Of a DNA stretch of 64,000 nucleotides, positions 48,001 to 49,975 are shown one piece after another; position 1 is the stretch's first letter; the number at the start of each line of letters is the position of its first letter. The notes beneath the pieces are model-generated. The model was not told where the DNA came from. It worked only from the letters and a program-made list of their open reading frames with translations, and made no database searches. Position numbers and translations under genes: made by a program. The stretch lies in the NCBI GenBank assembly GCA_951799405.1, contig OX637341.1, forward strand, positions 19,707,659-19,771,658, read 5' to 3'. The DNA comes from Agapetus fuscipes (taxonomy: Eukaryota; Arthropoda; Insecta; Trichoptera; Glossosomatidae).

Positions 48001-49688
48001 GACCTGTTGAGCTCGGGCGAGTAGACCCTGGGCACGGTGATGCGCCAGTGGTCCCTGAAGTGCGCGGCGCTCAGCGTACCCGCCTCCATCTTCTGCATCC
48101 AGGCATCCGCTACTGCGTCCCCGTTACTGGGCAGGACATATCTGTACACAGCACACATAGCACTTCAGTGAACCTGACACACTCATCACTTCATGAAGCA
48201 AGCAACATACGATTGGCAAGTATATTCTTTAGGATACTCCCAATTCTCTCTATTATTCAGTTTTTGGCATTTTTTTTCTTACTTGTCAAATACTGAATAA
48301 TAGCTAATATTATTTGACATATCGCTCCCCCAGTTCTTGTTTGCCGTACAGACCAATTCTGTAAAATATGACTTTTTAATGCAGTTGTCTTAAGAATCAA
48401 ATTCTACACAATCTGAGCTAAGAAAAACCGTAAAACTCGATAATGTGAGAGTTGTTTTAAATATTTTTTTAAATAAATTTCCTGTTTTCATAAGACACAT
48501 TGGTCCAGTACACATGCAAACATTGCTCATGTAAAATTAGCTTAATGGTCTATACGGTAAACAAGAACTAAGGCAGCGATATGACAAATACTTGTTAGAA
48601 ATAAACTTTTCCAGCTCCCACAGACCACGGCAACAGATCCCGGAAAGCATCACTCCAGCATCATCAGCCGGCCGTGTAAGCCTAAAACTCTTATTAAATA
48701 AACTTTTATTGAACAAAAAAAACTATACACTTAAGAATAATCAAACTTTACAGCTGGGTTATTTAAACAAACAAAACAAGGTATTCCCCGTAAAATAGAT
48801 ACAAGTAAAGCGTTGTCAGGATGAAAAAATGTTAAATCGCTATCAGTATGCGACCGGTCCGTAGCTCAGTGGTAACACTGCGGACTCTGAATGGGAAGGT
48901 TGTGGGTGCGATTCCCTGCGGAGCACAAAAAATATACCATTTATATTTTCAAATTTGCTCTTCGCCGGGTTGAAAAATTCATAAAACCTTTACCAATGAC
49001 CGATCACCAAAGGTCCATCCAGCCTCACAGCAACTGAGTCTTGCTTGAGAATTGGCGCTTTGTAGCGACGACAATCAAGCTCGTAAAAAGGTCGATAGCT
49101 CAATTGGTAGAATGCTTGCATTCCATGCCGAGAGCAAGGTTTCGATCTCAAAGGTTTACTCAGCCTTCACAAGAAATGAGAACCAGCCCCCCCGGGAGCT
49201 GGGAAACCCCCACTTCAACTGAAAGTGGTTGGTGTGAGGCCGGCCCCCTTACCTGTAAAAATAAATAGGTCCCGAAGCGCCACGTGCGACCCCTTCGGGG
49301 ATAACGCAGGCAAGAAGTTACACTATATGTGTAGCTTAGTTGCGTTTTTAGTTGCGTATTCAATATAGTATGAGACTGATTTCTTGGATTTGATTGTTTT
49401 CTTTTCTTATAAGTAACCTTAGATTTTTTTAAGGTTAGAGTAACTAATTGGTAAGTTCAAGACTACTACAAGCGTGATATTACTATTTATAATAAATAAA
49501 TTGTTTTTTATTTCTTTTTTTATGTCAAATAATAATGGTGAGTTATTTTGTTGCGCTATGCTGTCGGCACTCTACCAGGTGAGGTAGAGAGTTGGTGAGG
49601 CCATACTGAGTGTGGATTACCTTGGCAGAGGAGGCATGATGTCGGCGTCCTCCAGACAGTCCATGTGTTGTTGGGGCTCCTGGGACAT
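1..49688 (-). CDS. UBR2: UBR1/UBR2-type E3 ubiquitin ligase, N-terminal half, 16 coding exons, partial
   Basis: N-recognin of the N-degron pathway. Proteins of this family bind destabilising N-terminal residues through a UBR box (type 1, basic) and a ClpS-like domain (type 2, bulky hydrophobic), then ubiquitinate the substrate with a C-terminal RING. Sixteen minus-strand exons join in phase (2,638 nt, about 879 codons). The start at 49688 is the first ATG after an in-frame TGA in the same exon. UBR box: residues about 116-183 with Cys116, 129, 132, 138, 141, 144, 166, 168, 180 and His150, 153, 183, including CDCGD and EAWK. ClpS-like region: about 245-312. Beyond this, the order of conserved blocks matches UBR1/UBR2 ([20 protein letters not shown]-like, [20 protein letters not shown]). 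The RING half would lie left of the window. UBR1 and UBR2 cannot be separated here; vertebrate proteins are about 1,750 aa. Introns are swollen by transposons. Confidence 0.93.
112..268 (-). CDS. UBR2: UBR exon 16 (leftmost in window)
   Basis: Encodes residues about 828-880. It starts in phase 0 after an acceptor ending TTCAG and ends in phase 1 at a GTAAACC donor. It carries the family block [16 protein letters not shown] followed by a basic RKRRKN stretch. The next exon lies beyond the left edge. Confidence 0.9.
744..913 (-). CDS. UBR2: UBR exon 15
   Basis: Encodes residues about 771-827. It contains the conserved [11 protein letters not shown] block and KKEIIQQL, then [11 protein letters not shown] and [10 protein letters not shown], which match the UBR1/2 order closely. 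Acceptor GTTGGCAG, donor GTGAGAG. Phase 1 in, phase 0 out. Confidence 0.93.
1291..2137. mobile_element. TTAA-flanked MITE (piggyBac-like ends), interrupted by a SINE
   Basis: Ends are inverted: TTAACCCCTCAAGCGCCA at the left and TGGCGCTCCAGGGGTTAA at the right, each starting with the TTAA target. The inner sequence matches the element at 16376-16952 read backwards. No coding capacity is visible. TTAA targets with CCC-type ends suggest a piggyBac relationship, which is inference. A tRNA-derived SINE (1481-1716) sits inside it. Confidence 0.8.
1481..1716 (-). repeat. tRNA-derived SINE, family S2
   Basis: On the minus strand it starts GGTCGATAGCTCAGGTGG (A-box like) and ends with CCCCTTCGGGGATAACGC, then AGAAGTTACACT. 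The same order occurs at 49088-49345. It interrupts the MITE, so it is younger than that insertion. Confidence 0.75.
2246..2563 (-). CDS. UBR2: UBR exon 14
   Basis: Largest exon in the window (318 nt, residues about 665-771). It carries the family signature [19 protein letters not shown] followed by [20 protein letters not shown]. Acceptor is TG-rich, ending TTGTAG; donor is GTGAGAC. Phase 1 to phase 1. Confidence 0.95.
2680..3050 (+). pseudogene. Degenerate mariner transposase relic
   Basis: Translation of the plus strand in broken frames gives pieces of a mariner transposase: an HTH-linker segment near 2720-2810 and a catalytic-region segment near 2815-2890 resembling [17 protein letters not shown], then a C-terminal tail. 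Stops and frameshifts throughout. Terminal repeats not found. Confidence 0.6.
3154..3333 (-). CDS. UBR2: UBR exon 13
   Basis: Residues about 605-665. It contains [19 protein letters not shown], equivalent to the VSIHLPVSRLLAGL block of UBR1/2. Acceptor TTAAACAG, donor GTGAGTCC. Phase 1 to phase 1. Confidence 0.93.
3461..4230 (-). repeat. 70-bp minisatellite made of the exon 12 end plus its donor, about 12 units
   Basis: Units begin every 70 bp at 3461, 3531, 3601 and so on to 4231, with only a few differences between them. Each unit holds the last 45-50 nt of UBR exon 12, the GTAACC donor and about 21 nt of intron. The last unit runs into the real exon. 70 is not a multiple of three. Confidence 0.95.
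4223..4403 (-). CDS. UBR2: UBR exon 12
   Basis: Residues about 545-605. It contains [20 protein letters not shown], the block that follows the DxxxRQ end of the previous exon in this family. The last 40-50 nt and the GTAACC donor are copied about 11 more times immediately downstream (3461-4230). Reading through the donor soon meets a stop, so this copy of the donor is the one that keeps the protein. Confidence 0.92.
4741..5715 (-). mobile_element. LINE-1-family (here L-A) 5'-truncated copy with 3' repeat
   Basis: Residues of the C-terminal part of a non-LTR reverse transcriptase (5711-5103): [49 protein letters not shown]. Downstream (5002-4741) is the 3' region shared by all L-A copies, ending in a TCTAAT tandem tail. 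Clade is not certain; the C-terminal region is like RTE-group elements. Confidence 0.85.
5731..5879 (-). repeat. Fragment of composite hairpin repeat plus L-A 3' end
   Basis: 5731-5770 matches one arm of the hairpin at 14979-15100. 5770-5879 is a worn copy of the L-A 3' region. It is the left half of an older repeat whose right half resumes at 8487. Confidence 0.6.
5880..8486 (-). mobile_element. 2.6-kb DNA transposon with about 550-bp terminal inverted repeats and CATA target duplication
   Basis: The outer about 550 bp at each end (5880-6440 and 7935-8486) are inverted copies of each other. Tips read GAGTCATTCC and GGAATTACTC. CATA flanks both ends (5876-5879, 8487-8490), and two intact relatives of the host repeat (15508-15545, 34649-34686) show the uninterrupted sequence with a single CATA, which proves the boundaries. 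The centre encodes a broken transposase-like protein on the minus strand. A 4-bp duplication is typical of Sola and Chapaev groups; assignment to Sola is only a guess. Confidence 0.85.
6498..7861 (-). pseudogene. Transposase-like gene of the 2.6-kb element, broken
   Basis: Three pieces in order. 7861-7490 (123 codons) has a Cys-rich [11 protein letters not shown] segment. 7408-6851 is in the same frame, separated only by one TAG at 7490, and has the striking blocks [40 protein letters not shown] and [11 protein letters not shown]. 6782-6498 is in another frame and encodes a small beta-rich domain ([22 protein letters not shown]). I recognise this architecture from uncharacterised mobile-element proteins of insects and cnidarians but cannot name the family with confidence. 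The N-terminus probably lies further upstream or is lost. Confidence 0.65.
8487..9005. repeat. Right half of composite repeat (R-A)
   Basis: Matches 34677-35215 closely and 15534-15720 in its first part. It holds GCGCATGCGC and an inverted TTGCGTAATGTTAC stretch. A middle segment (8698-8815) resembles the core of the small foldback element at 58766-58993. Confidence 0.65.
9030..11385 (-). mobile_element. L-A LINE copy, longest L-A body on the left side, with internal duplication
   Basis: From 11385 down: linker ([17 protein letters not shown]), RT domain with [41 protein letters not shown] and [12 protein letters not shown] (10.6-10.5 kb). A second copy of the YADD segment follows (10312-9986), then the C-terminal part (9940-9389) and the 3' region (9272-9030). 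About 300 bp of RT is present twice (about 10028-10315 and 10333-10625) with differences, so this may be two copies joined. Not intact. Confidence 0.85.
11890..12126 (-). repeat. Old copy of L-A 3' region
   Basis: Recognisable by the order of conserved blocks (AAATATATGCACACAT, GCATGT, AAACAGGCAG, CCAACTTACAAGTCGAGGA) but heavily mutated. No reverse-transcriptase sequence is attached. Confidence 0.55.
12186..12442 (-). repeat. Solo L-A 3' region (SINE-like copy)
   Basis: A full unit from the TCTAATCTAATCTA tail to CTATAAGTCAAGGA. It is followed by ACATACACGACAAATTACAT, a short extension also seen in other solo copies. Confidence 0.75.
12478..12652 (-). repeat. Partial L-A 3' region
   Basis: Starts TCTAAGTTGCAAAGATA and ends near AAGTGAACCAAG. 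The part nearest the coding region is missing. Confidence 0.65.
12656..13309 (+). pseudogene. LINE fragment (family L-C), C-terminal RT region
   Basis: An open stretch of about 200 codons encodes the tail of a non-LTR reverse transcriptase: [75 protein letters not shown]. This C-terminal pattern is common in RTE-like elements. It is distinct from L-A and resembles L-B (33060-36251). No RT catalytic core is present, so it is a truncated copy. Confidence 0.8.
13467..13678 (-). repeat. Solo L-A 3' region, tail lost
   Basis: Matches the unit from GGGGATTCACA to CAACCTATAAGT. Its microsatellite tail is missing at the left side. Confidence 0.7.
13698..13963 (-). repeat. Solo L-A 3' region
   Basis: Full-length unit with a short duplicated insertion near 13720-13755 and the usual ACATACACAATAAATTA extension after AAGTCAAGGA. 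It lies next to the copy at 13467-13678. Confidence 0.75.
14351..14580 (-). repeat. L-A 3' region, truncated
   Basis: Starts with TATAATCTATAATCTAAG tail and stops inside GTATGGGTGGTCAC. Same sub-type of tail (CTATAAT repeats) as the copies at 9030, 29510, 40272 and 46830. Confidence 0.75.
14979..15100. repeat. Hairpin repeat, about 50-bp arms
   Basis: TATGCCACTGC at the left is matched by GCAGTGGCATA at the right, AGTCTTTGTAACAC by GTGTTACAAAGACT, and TTTGTGCCA by TGGCACAA, around a loop TGAGGCGCAGCCGAA. The same hairpin is at 34199-34319 and one arm is at 5731-5770. Confidence 0.8.
15245..15310 (-). repeat. Short CR1-like LINE 3' fragment
   Basis: AATCCTGTGCGGGAGACTCC followed by a worn TAGATTC..GACTCTAGGGGTC matches the 3' end found at 27358-27530 and, inverted, at 50560-50622. 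Confidence 0.6.
15311..15538 (-). repeat. L-A 3' region inside composite repeat R-A
   Basis: Worn unit from TAAATCTAAGTTGAATATAT to CCTATTAGCCAAG. The same unit sits at the same place in the other composite copy (34451-34676), so the two copies descend from one composite. Confidence 0.7.
15538..15720. repeat. Composite repeat R-A, tail part
   Basis: TTTATTTTTTGCGGTGAAAA and TTTCCTTTCAAGCCTTC match 8510-8570 and 34690-34750. Confidence 0.65.
16376..16952. mobile_element. TTAA-flanked MITE, second copy, uninterrupted
   Basis: TTAACCCCTGGAGCGCCA at the left and GGCGCTTAAGGGGTTAA at the right, 577 bp with the targets. It is the inverted-orientation relative of 1291-2137 without the SINE. A fragment of the same family lies at 24747-24830. 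Confidence 0.8.
16955..17124 (-). pseudogene. CR1-like LINE relic, C-terminal part (right of hAT in reading order)
   Basis: Minus-strand reading continues directly from the relic at 20078-20300 across the hAT insertion ([12 protein letters not shown]). It is old and broken. A similar stretch, in the other orientation, is at 36770-36900. Confidence 0.5.
17467..17692 (+). pseudogene. L-A LINE fragment (C-terminal) inside hAT
   Basis: Encodes [18 protein letters not shown] and [17 protein letters not shown], then breaks off at GCAAGAATGGATGGATGTCG. No 3' region follows. Confidence 0.75.
18790..19790 (+). pseudogene. L-A LINE fragment (RT domain) inside hAT
   Basis: Plus-strand RT with [54 protein letters not shown] and [14 protein letters not shown]. 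Frameshifts near 19090 and 19570 break it. It lies after the C-terminal fragment (17467-17692), the reverse of the natural order, so the two are separate pieces. Confidence 0.85.
20078..20300 (-). pseudogene. CR1-like LINE relic, RT thumb/C-terminal part
   Basis: Minus strand encodes [34 protein letters not shown] and, after a frameshift, [14 protein letters not shown], the typical tail of CR1/jockey-type reverse transcriptases. It is cut by the hAT at 20077. Confidence 0.6.
20612..20808 (-). CDS. UBR2: UBR exon 11
   Basis: Residues about 479-544. It encodes [19 protein letters not shown] and [13 protein letters not shown], matching the LILDLKYVLISKP..W and MQGMDPITRQ blocks. Acceptor TTTCCAG, donor GTAGAGAT. 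Phase 1 in, phase 0 out. A 16.2-kb intron separates it from exon 12. Confidence 0.92.
21335..21514 (-). CDS. UBR2: UBR exon 10
   Basis: Residues about 419-479. It encodes [20 protein letters not shown] and [17 protein letters not shown], equivalent to DDHERAVSVTALSVQFFTAP in relatives. Acceptor GTGTTGCAG, donor GTGAAAAC. Confidence 0.93.
21797..22020 (-). CDS. UBR2: UBR exon 9
   Basis: Residues about 344-419, ending with [20 protein letters not shown] and TNNY. A GC-rich, family-variable middle (Ala/Pro rich) precedes [14 protein letters not shown]. The 5' end of this exon with its acceptor is the seed of the minisatellite at 22021-22750. Confidence 0.9.
22021..22750 (-). repeat. 56-58-bp minisatellite containing the exon 9 acceptor, about 13 units
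   Basis: Each unit reads, on the minus strand, GTGTGTTGTGTGTGCAG then GATGCAGGCGTGTGCTGAGC, so it contains the acceptor and the first bases of UBR exon 9 (GATGCAGGCGTTTGTC). Units differ by a few substitutions and a 2-bp CA length change. Confidence 0.95.
22814..22909 (-). CDS. UBR2: UBR exon 8
   Basis: Short exon (96 nt, residues about 312-344). It encodes [20 protein letters not shown], matching the PLKVQVMHSSIVAHQNF block. Acceptor TGTTGCAG; donor GTAAAT splits the final Trp codon. Confidence 0.9.
23528..23670 (-). CDS. UBR2: UBR exon 7 (ClpS-like domain, second half)
   Basis: Residues about 265-312. It encodes [20 protein letters not shown] and [10 protein letters not shown], the C-terminal half of the ClpS-like N-domain that binds type 2 N-degrons in this family. 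Acceptor TGTTGCAG, donor GTACGC. Confidence 0.93.
23671..24262. other. Intron sequence without identified features
   Basis: Non-repetitive as far as I can see and unlike the mobile elements nearby. The introns at 22915-23527 and 36560-37300 are similar. Confidence 0.5.
24263..24359 (-). CDS. UBR2: UBR exon 6 (ClpS-like domain, first half)
   Basis: Residues about 232-264. It contains [17 protein letters not shown], the ClpS hallmark (xxVxLYNDxxH). Acceptor TCTTGCAG, donor GTAAGC. Phase 2 in, phase 0 out. Confidence 0.93.
24747..24830. repeat. Fragment of the TTAA MITE
   Basis: TTAACTCCTCAGGTGCCAGA followed by GTGGATCCGCTCTCATAGTA matches the left end of 1291-2137. It stops before exon 5; no right end. 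Confidence 0.65.
24845..24987 (-). CDS. UBR2: UBR exon 5
   Basis: Residues about 185-232, the linker between the UBR box and the ClpS-like region ([20 protein letters not shown]). Phase fits both neighbours. The acceptor reads GTGTGTTAAG, an AAG rather than the usual CAG, and is the weakest 3' splice site in the set. Confidence 0.85.
25125..25465 (+). pseudogene. L-A-like LINE C-terminal relic (lineage with short tandem tail)
   Basis: Broken reading frames keep RTE-like tail motifs ([30 protein letters not shown]) and end in GTTACAGTTACAGACAG tandem tail. Same 3' structure as 52764-53125, 54955-55085 and 59000-61615. Confidence 0.65.
25497..25651 (-). CDS. UBR2: UBR exon 4 (UBR box, main part)
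   Basis: Residues about 133-184. It encodes [20 protein letters not shown] then [15 protein letters not shown], carrying most zinc ligands of the UBR box, which recognises basic N-terminal residues. Acceptor GTGTTGCAG, donor GTGAGACC. It is separated from exon 3 by a 10.7-kb intron full of nested elements. Confidence 0.97.
25773..25916. repeat. Short dispersed repeat shared with 21041-21137
   Basis: GAAATTTATCTA(C/T)ATCAG, AGAGTTACACTC(C/T)GAGTTA and CACATAAAGCTTAAAAC occur in the same order in both places. Origin unknown. Confidence 0.6.
25980..27060 (+). pseudogene. LINE family L-B, 5' part (endonuclease end, linker, start of RT)
   Basis: Encodes the end of an AP-type endonuclease ([37 protein letters not shown]), a broken linker, then the RT start ([31 protein letters not shown]). 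It breaks at TIPNK near 27050, and the next expected residues ([13 protein letters not shown]) reappear at 33065. So one LINE copy was split by the intervening insertions. Confidence 0.8.
27241..27346 (-). repeat. SINE S1, 3' part
   Basis: Minus strand ends in ..ACCAAATAAATCATCCAATTATT, with CTCAAGAGCCCTCTGCGAG. Same 3' end as 37307-37610 and 46080-46155. Confidence 0.65.
27358..27540 (-). pseudogene. CR1-like LINE 3' end
   Basis: Minus strand carries the last codons ([17 protein letters not shown], ending ..TSAAPF) and 3' UTR with GGGTGACATAGACCCCC and GGGAGCCTCCCGCACAG. Same end as 50270-50622. Confidence 0.6.
27560..27818 (+). repeat. Solo L-A 3' region
   Basis: From CCTTGACTTATAGGTTGG to a TTAGATTCTAGAATCTAGA tail, whose tail unit is itself palindromic. 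Confidence 0.7.
27830..28889. repeat. Dispersed repeat R2 (left part)
   Basis: AT-rich repeat with recurring modules such as AACCCTTTGAC, GTATGGCGGCTATACTT, GAGCCGTTTTTGAGAAAA and GCCATCTTGAATTTTC. Same modules are at 38240-38610, 38980-39591, 40526-40770 and 43306-43900. It resumes at 32906-33005 after the inserted MITE (GCATGTCCTGCACCAGGACA). No coding capacity. Confidence 0.65.
29040..29728 (+). mobile_element. L-A LINE, 5'-truncated copy (continues at 32729-32760)
   Basis: 29043-29381 encodes the C-terminal region ([37 protein letters not shown]) with the normal stop. The 3' region runs 29510-29728. The LTR element splits it inside GAATGAATATATCCTTGC. The tail (TTATAGATTATAGATTATA) continues to 32760. 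Confidence 0.85.
29729..30184 (-). repeat. 3' LTR (element orientation)
   Basis: 456 bp, AT-rich; includes CTCTGTGTGAGTGCTTCGAA and CTTATAGCGGAACC. Identical in my reading to 32269-32724. Confidence 0.92.
30185..31897 (-). CDS. DEK: SAP plus DEK-like chromatin protein, 570 codons, carried by the LTR element
   Basis: Minus-strand frame from ATG at 31897. Residues about 6-40 form a SAP motif ([19 protein letters not shown]), followed by EDPAYFVM and a helical stretch, which looks like the N-terminus of a retroelement gag. Residues about 110-225 are acidic then Lys-rich. Residues about 231-331 match the DEK core, with [20 protein letters not shown] then [20 protein letters not shown] and [13 protein letters not shown] proteins bind DNA and chromatin and act as histone chaperones. 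A Ser/Asp/Glu and Arg-rich tail follows. Near 30550 the original frame seems lost by one base: an acidic tail ([16 protein letters not shown]) and the retroelement-like C-terminal end are readable in another frame, so residues after about 449 are probably not native. The C-terminal DEK_C domain is not seen. GC content far above the LTRs and no introns, consistent with capture of an mRNA. Confidence 0.8.
   Translation of the reverse strand: MAKVNIKDLKAYELKNELLERDLETSGGKAALQARLMEALEQSGEDPAYFVMASGGDRERAVEEFKTKMAANFKSLREDLAGWKEERAKNLALKMSVDTDSVKLSDNQDDKKADMSTEDESSQKLGKGDLKAKNNGQLKAEDAADSKDDKDDVKSAENGKSDSAEVKADKDAKEETDAKEEDEDAKDKKGKAKKANSVKKKPAPKKKAEEAVEEAPKKKKAVEPPVPVPAGRGIPIDHIPDVEVAISRFKMEDLKFRYNQLCRTNLIKRNKKKFKGYEFEKDTPEHKAKLEEVQKLEPKQLRTLCEKLGLDKRGAPTELVSRVVGFLLLPKQVSSHARGLMKERPVTDRGEATGGRPRRSAAAIVKRGYSNEEYETDPETKVRGPKVSRDELGDSDGSYNPSGSGQEADSDFDPSVGEGGAPSRRRRAPARRGSAKQSKQKGRPKHGAAGSHSASQRTRPRVRTPFPSRRAAPTTKDSDPLTQEPASKRSRGAVADRGRKAAPPTKERCPCRPPRGKHPPPHQPAMTGKTLRGKFRGTSFFLTTGCNKGSNCPYLLKEKTVPGRNSLRGG
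32251..32268 (-). other. Primer-binding-site-like sequence
   Basis: Directly inside the 5' LTR on the minus strand: TGGTGTCGGTGTGAG. TGGTGTC matches the 3' end of tRNA-Leu type acceptors (GACACCA); the rest would need a tRNA search. Confidence 0.55.
32269..32724 (-). repeat. 5' LTR (element orientation)
   Basis: 456 bp, same sequence as 29729-30184. Transcription would run leftwards into the SAP/DEK gene. Confidence 0.92.
33060..34074 (+). pseudogene. LINE family L-B, RT core
   Basis: Continues the LINE split at 27050: [33 protein letters not shown], then after a foldback insertion (33437-33569) [20 protein letters not shown] and [13 protein letters not shown] (catalytic box FADE rather than YADD), [16 protein letters not shown]. 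Stops at 33225 and in the insertion. It breaks at 34074 and resumes at 35758. Confidence 0.8.
33437..33569. mobile_element. Foldback insertion with perfect 40-bp palindrome and 12-bp target duplication
   Basis: 33435-33474 and 33476-33515 are perfect inverted copies with a single T between them. ACTTGTAGATAT occurs at 33425-33436 and again at 33558-33569. Removing one copy and the insert restores the LINE frame LVDI-NGTM, so this is a true insertion. Confidence 0.8.
34199..34319. repeat. Hairpin repeat, second copy
   Basis: Same arms and the same TGAGGCGCAGCCGAA loop as 14979-15100. Confidence 0.8.
34451..34676 (-). repeat. L-A 3' region inside composite repeat R-A
   Basis: Same placement between hairpin and R-A tail as at 15311-15538. 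Confidence 0.7.
34677..35215. repeat. Composite repeat R-A, tail part
   Basis: Matches 8487-9005. The whole block 34075-35755 interrupts the L-B LINE; 35216-35755 is AT-rich with no feature I can name. Confidence 0.65.
35758..36251 (+). pseudogene. LINE family L-B, C-terminal part and 3' tail
   Basis: Encodes [47 protein letters not shown] and [19 protein letters not shown], ending at a stop followed by a GATGATGATGATAAG tail. It closes the LINE that began at 25980. Confidence 0.8.
36376..36555 (-). CDS. UBR2: UBR exon 3 (start of UBR box)
   Basis: Residues about 73-133. It ends with [20 protein letters not shown], the first third of the UBR box; the last Gly codon is split and completed by exon 4. 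The upstream part ([20 protein letters not shown]) is the usual N-terminal helical segment. Acceptor TTGTACAG, donor GTAACTC. Confidence 0.93.
37307..37610 (-). repeat. tRNA-derived SINE S1, near full length
   Basis: Minus strand starts GGACCGGTCCATAGTCCAGT (A box) with GGATTCGGATCCC (B box), continues through GCGAAG..ACCTTTCAA, and ends ACCAAATAAATCATCCTAGT with a TAT/ATT tail. Related copies: 27241, 41968, 45896, 48851. Confidence 0.8.
38240..38610. repeat. Dispersed repeat R2 copy
   Basis: Modules GGTGGGTATACTTTT, TTTGTATGGTGGCTACACTT and AACCCGTTCTCTGCCGAGAA as in 27830-28889. The LINE fragment 38617-38940 interrupts it. Confidence 0.6.
38617..38940 (+). pseudogene. Non-LTR retrotransposon C-terminal fragment (CR1/L2-like) with ATT tail
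   Basis: 83 codons encode [40 protein letters not shown] and [13 protein letters not shown], a well known end of CR1/L2-like reverse transcriptases, followed by an ATTATTATTATT tail. Truncated at the 5' side. Confidence 0.75.
38980..39591. repeat. Dispersed repeat R2 copy, continued
   Basis: TTTTGTATGGAAATCTGTCA, GAGCCGTTTTTGAGAAAATC and GCCATCTTGAATTTTC modules. It is interrupted by the L-A copy at 39592 and resumes at 40526. Confidence 0.6.
39592..40525 (+). mobile_element. L-A LINE, 5'-truncated copy
   Basis: 191 codons open to the natural stop: [74 protein letters not shown]. 3' region 40272-40525 ending TTATAGATTATAGATTATAG. Inserted in repeat R2. Confidence 0.85.
40526..40770. repeat. 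Dispersed repeat R2 copy, end
   Basis: TTTCACTTCTGAGAAAATTG through GCCATCTTGAATTCTAC, continuing the unit broken at 39591. Confidence 0.6.
40980..41640 (+). promoter_or_regulatory. GC-rich TATA-bearing block, possible solo LTR
   Basis: A GC-rich island in AT-rich surroundings with GTTTATAAAAGC at about 41020 and AATAAA at about 41601. TATA box, GC-rich transcribed part and a polyA signal in this order within about 600 bp would fit a solo LTR. I could not find exact ends or a target duplication. Confidence 0.35.
41844..43305 (-). mobile_element. L-A LINE, truncated copy with RT core
   Basis: 43238-42558 encodes [40 protein letters not shown] and [16 protein letters not shown] one-base break near 42550 separates the final 78 codons (42536-42300). 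3' region 42188-41844, which contains a SINE S1 fragment (41968-42050). Inserted in R2 (43306 on). Confidence 0.85.
41968..42050 (+). repeat. SINE S1 3' fragment inside L-A 3' region
   Basis: CTTGAGGTGTGACACATACA, then GGCGCTC and an AAATAAA-rich end. It splits ATATAAAAACCC of the host repeat, with AAAAACCC near both sides. Confidence 0.55.
43306..43900. repeat. Dispersed repeat R2 copy
   Basis: Ends TTTGCATGTCCTGGTGCAGG ACAACTCATTTCCG, as R2 does at 32960-33000, after ACATACATACATAC simple repeats. Confidence 0.65.
43977..44917 (-). mobile_element. Mariner element A, internally deleted
   Basis: Inverted ends with GCACGTCCAGAAAGTAAGTG in both, flanked by TA (43975-43976, 44918-44919). Length 941 bp against about 1.3 kb for intact mariners. 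It is a different mariner from B. Confidence 0.88.
44076..44749 (-). pseudogene. Mariner A transposase, central deletion
   Basis: 44749 down to about 44303 encodes the N-terminal paired helix-turn-helix region ([69 protein letters not shown]). After a jump and frame change, 44310-44076 gives [18 protein letters not shown] and the C-terminus. The first two catalytic Asp blocks fall in the deleted part, so it cannot be active. Confidence 0.88.
45896..46155 (+). repeat. SINE S1, 5'-truncated
   Basis: GCGGAGCACAAAAAACATAG, CTTCGCCGGGTCGAAAAATT, GGTCCATCCAGCCTTACAGC and ACCAAATAAATCATCCTCAT with an ATT tail. Its left edge abuts mariner B. Confidence 0.75.
46195..46454 (+). repeat. Solo L-A 3' region
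   Basis: CCTTGACTTATAGGTTGG to a TTAGATTAGATTAGATTAGA tail. AATTTGTCGTGTG precedes it, the extension seen in other solo copies. Confidence 0.75.
46560..47990. other. Intron sequence without identified features
   Basis: Apart from the repeat at 46830-47077 I see no gene or element. 47520-47660 is moderately GC-rich and contains TCTTGACGTCAAAATGACAT, a near palindrome. Confidence 0.5.
46830..47077 (+). repeat. Solo L-A 3' region
   Basis: Nearly the same sequence as 40272-40525 including the TTATAGATTATAGAT tail, but with no RT sequence upstream. Confidence 0.75.
47993..48141 (-). CDS. UBR2: UBR exon 2
   Basis: Residues about 23-73, encoding [20 protein letters not shown] and [12 protein letters not shown], which resembles N-terminal sequence of UBR1/2 proteins. 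Phase 2 in, phase 1 out. Acceptor CTGTGTACAG, donor GTGAGG. Confidence 0.85.
48851..49087 (+). repeat. SINE S1 with tRNA-like head
   Basis: GGTCCGTAGCTCAGTGGTAA (A box TAGCTCAGTGG) and GGTGCGATTCCC (B-box like) about 40 bp apart, then the S1 body. The 3' end is cut by S2 at 49088. Confidence 0.8.
49088..49345 (+). repeat. SINE S2 with tRNA-like head
   Basis: GGTCGATAGCTCAATTGGTA then GGTTTCGATCTC (B-box like), body with CCTTCACAAGAAATGAGAAC and the CCCCTTCGGGGATAACGC end. Relative at 1481-1716. Confidence 0.8.
49621..49688 (-). CDS. UBR2: UBR exon 1 coding part (start codon)
   Basis: Residues 1-23 beginning [18 protein letters not shown]. The exon runs to 49718; its first 30 nt are 5' UTR with an in-frame TGA, so this ATG is the first usable start. 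It follows an acceptor ending CTCTTGCAG, so at least one non-coding exon lies upstream (right). The donor GTAATCC is at 49620. The start-proximal residues are poorly conserved in the family, hence the lower confidence. Confidence 0.72.
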
Positions 49689-49714
49689 GCTGCAGGACAC
49701 GCCTCAACCCAGAC

Positions 49715-49975
49715 TTATCTGCAAGAGGAGGCCACATGGTCACTATAAGTATAGGAACAACCCAGACTTATCTGCAAGAGGAGGCCACATGGTCACTATA
49801 AGTACAGGAACAACCCAGACTTATCTGCAAGAGGAGGCCACATGGTCACTATAAGTACAGGAACAACCCAGACTTATCTGCAAGAGGAGGCCACATGGTC
49901 ACTATAAGTATAGGAACAACCCAGACTTATCTGCAAGAGGAGGCCACATGGCCACTATAAGTACAGAAACAATTC
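49715..49975 (-). repeat. 53-bp minisatellite containing the acceptor of UBR exon 1, about 5 units
   Basis: Each unit has, on the minus strand, GGCCTCCTCTTGCAG then ATAAGTCTGGGTTG, which is the exact acceptor and start of the first coding exon. The leftmost unit is the real exon. Confidence 0.93.

Noticed and set aside
48851..49160. Two tRNA-like sequences with A- and B-box motifs
   Set aside because: They lack a proper cloverleaf and continue into SINE bodies with copies elsewhere, so they are SINE heads, not tRNA genes.
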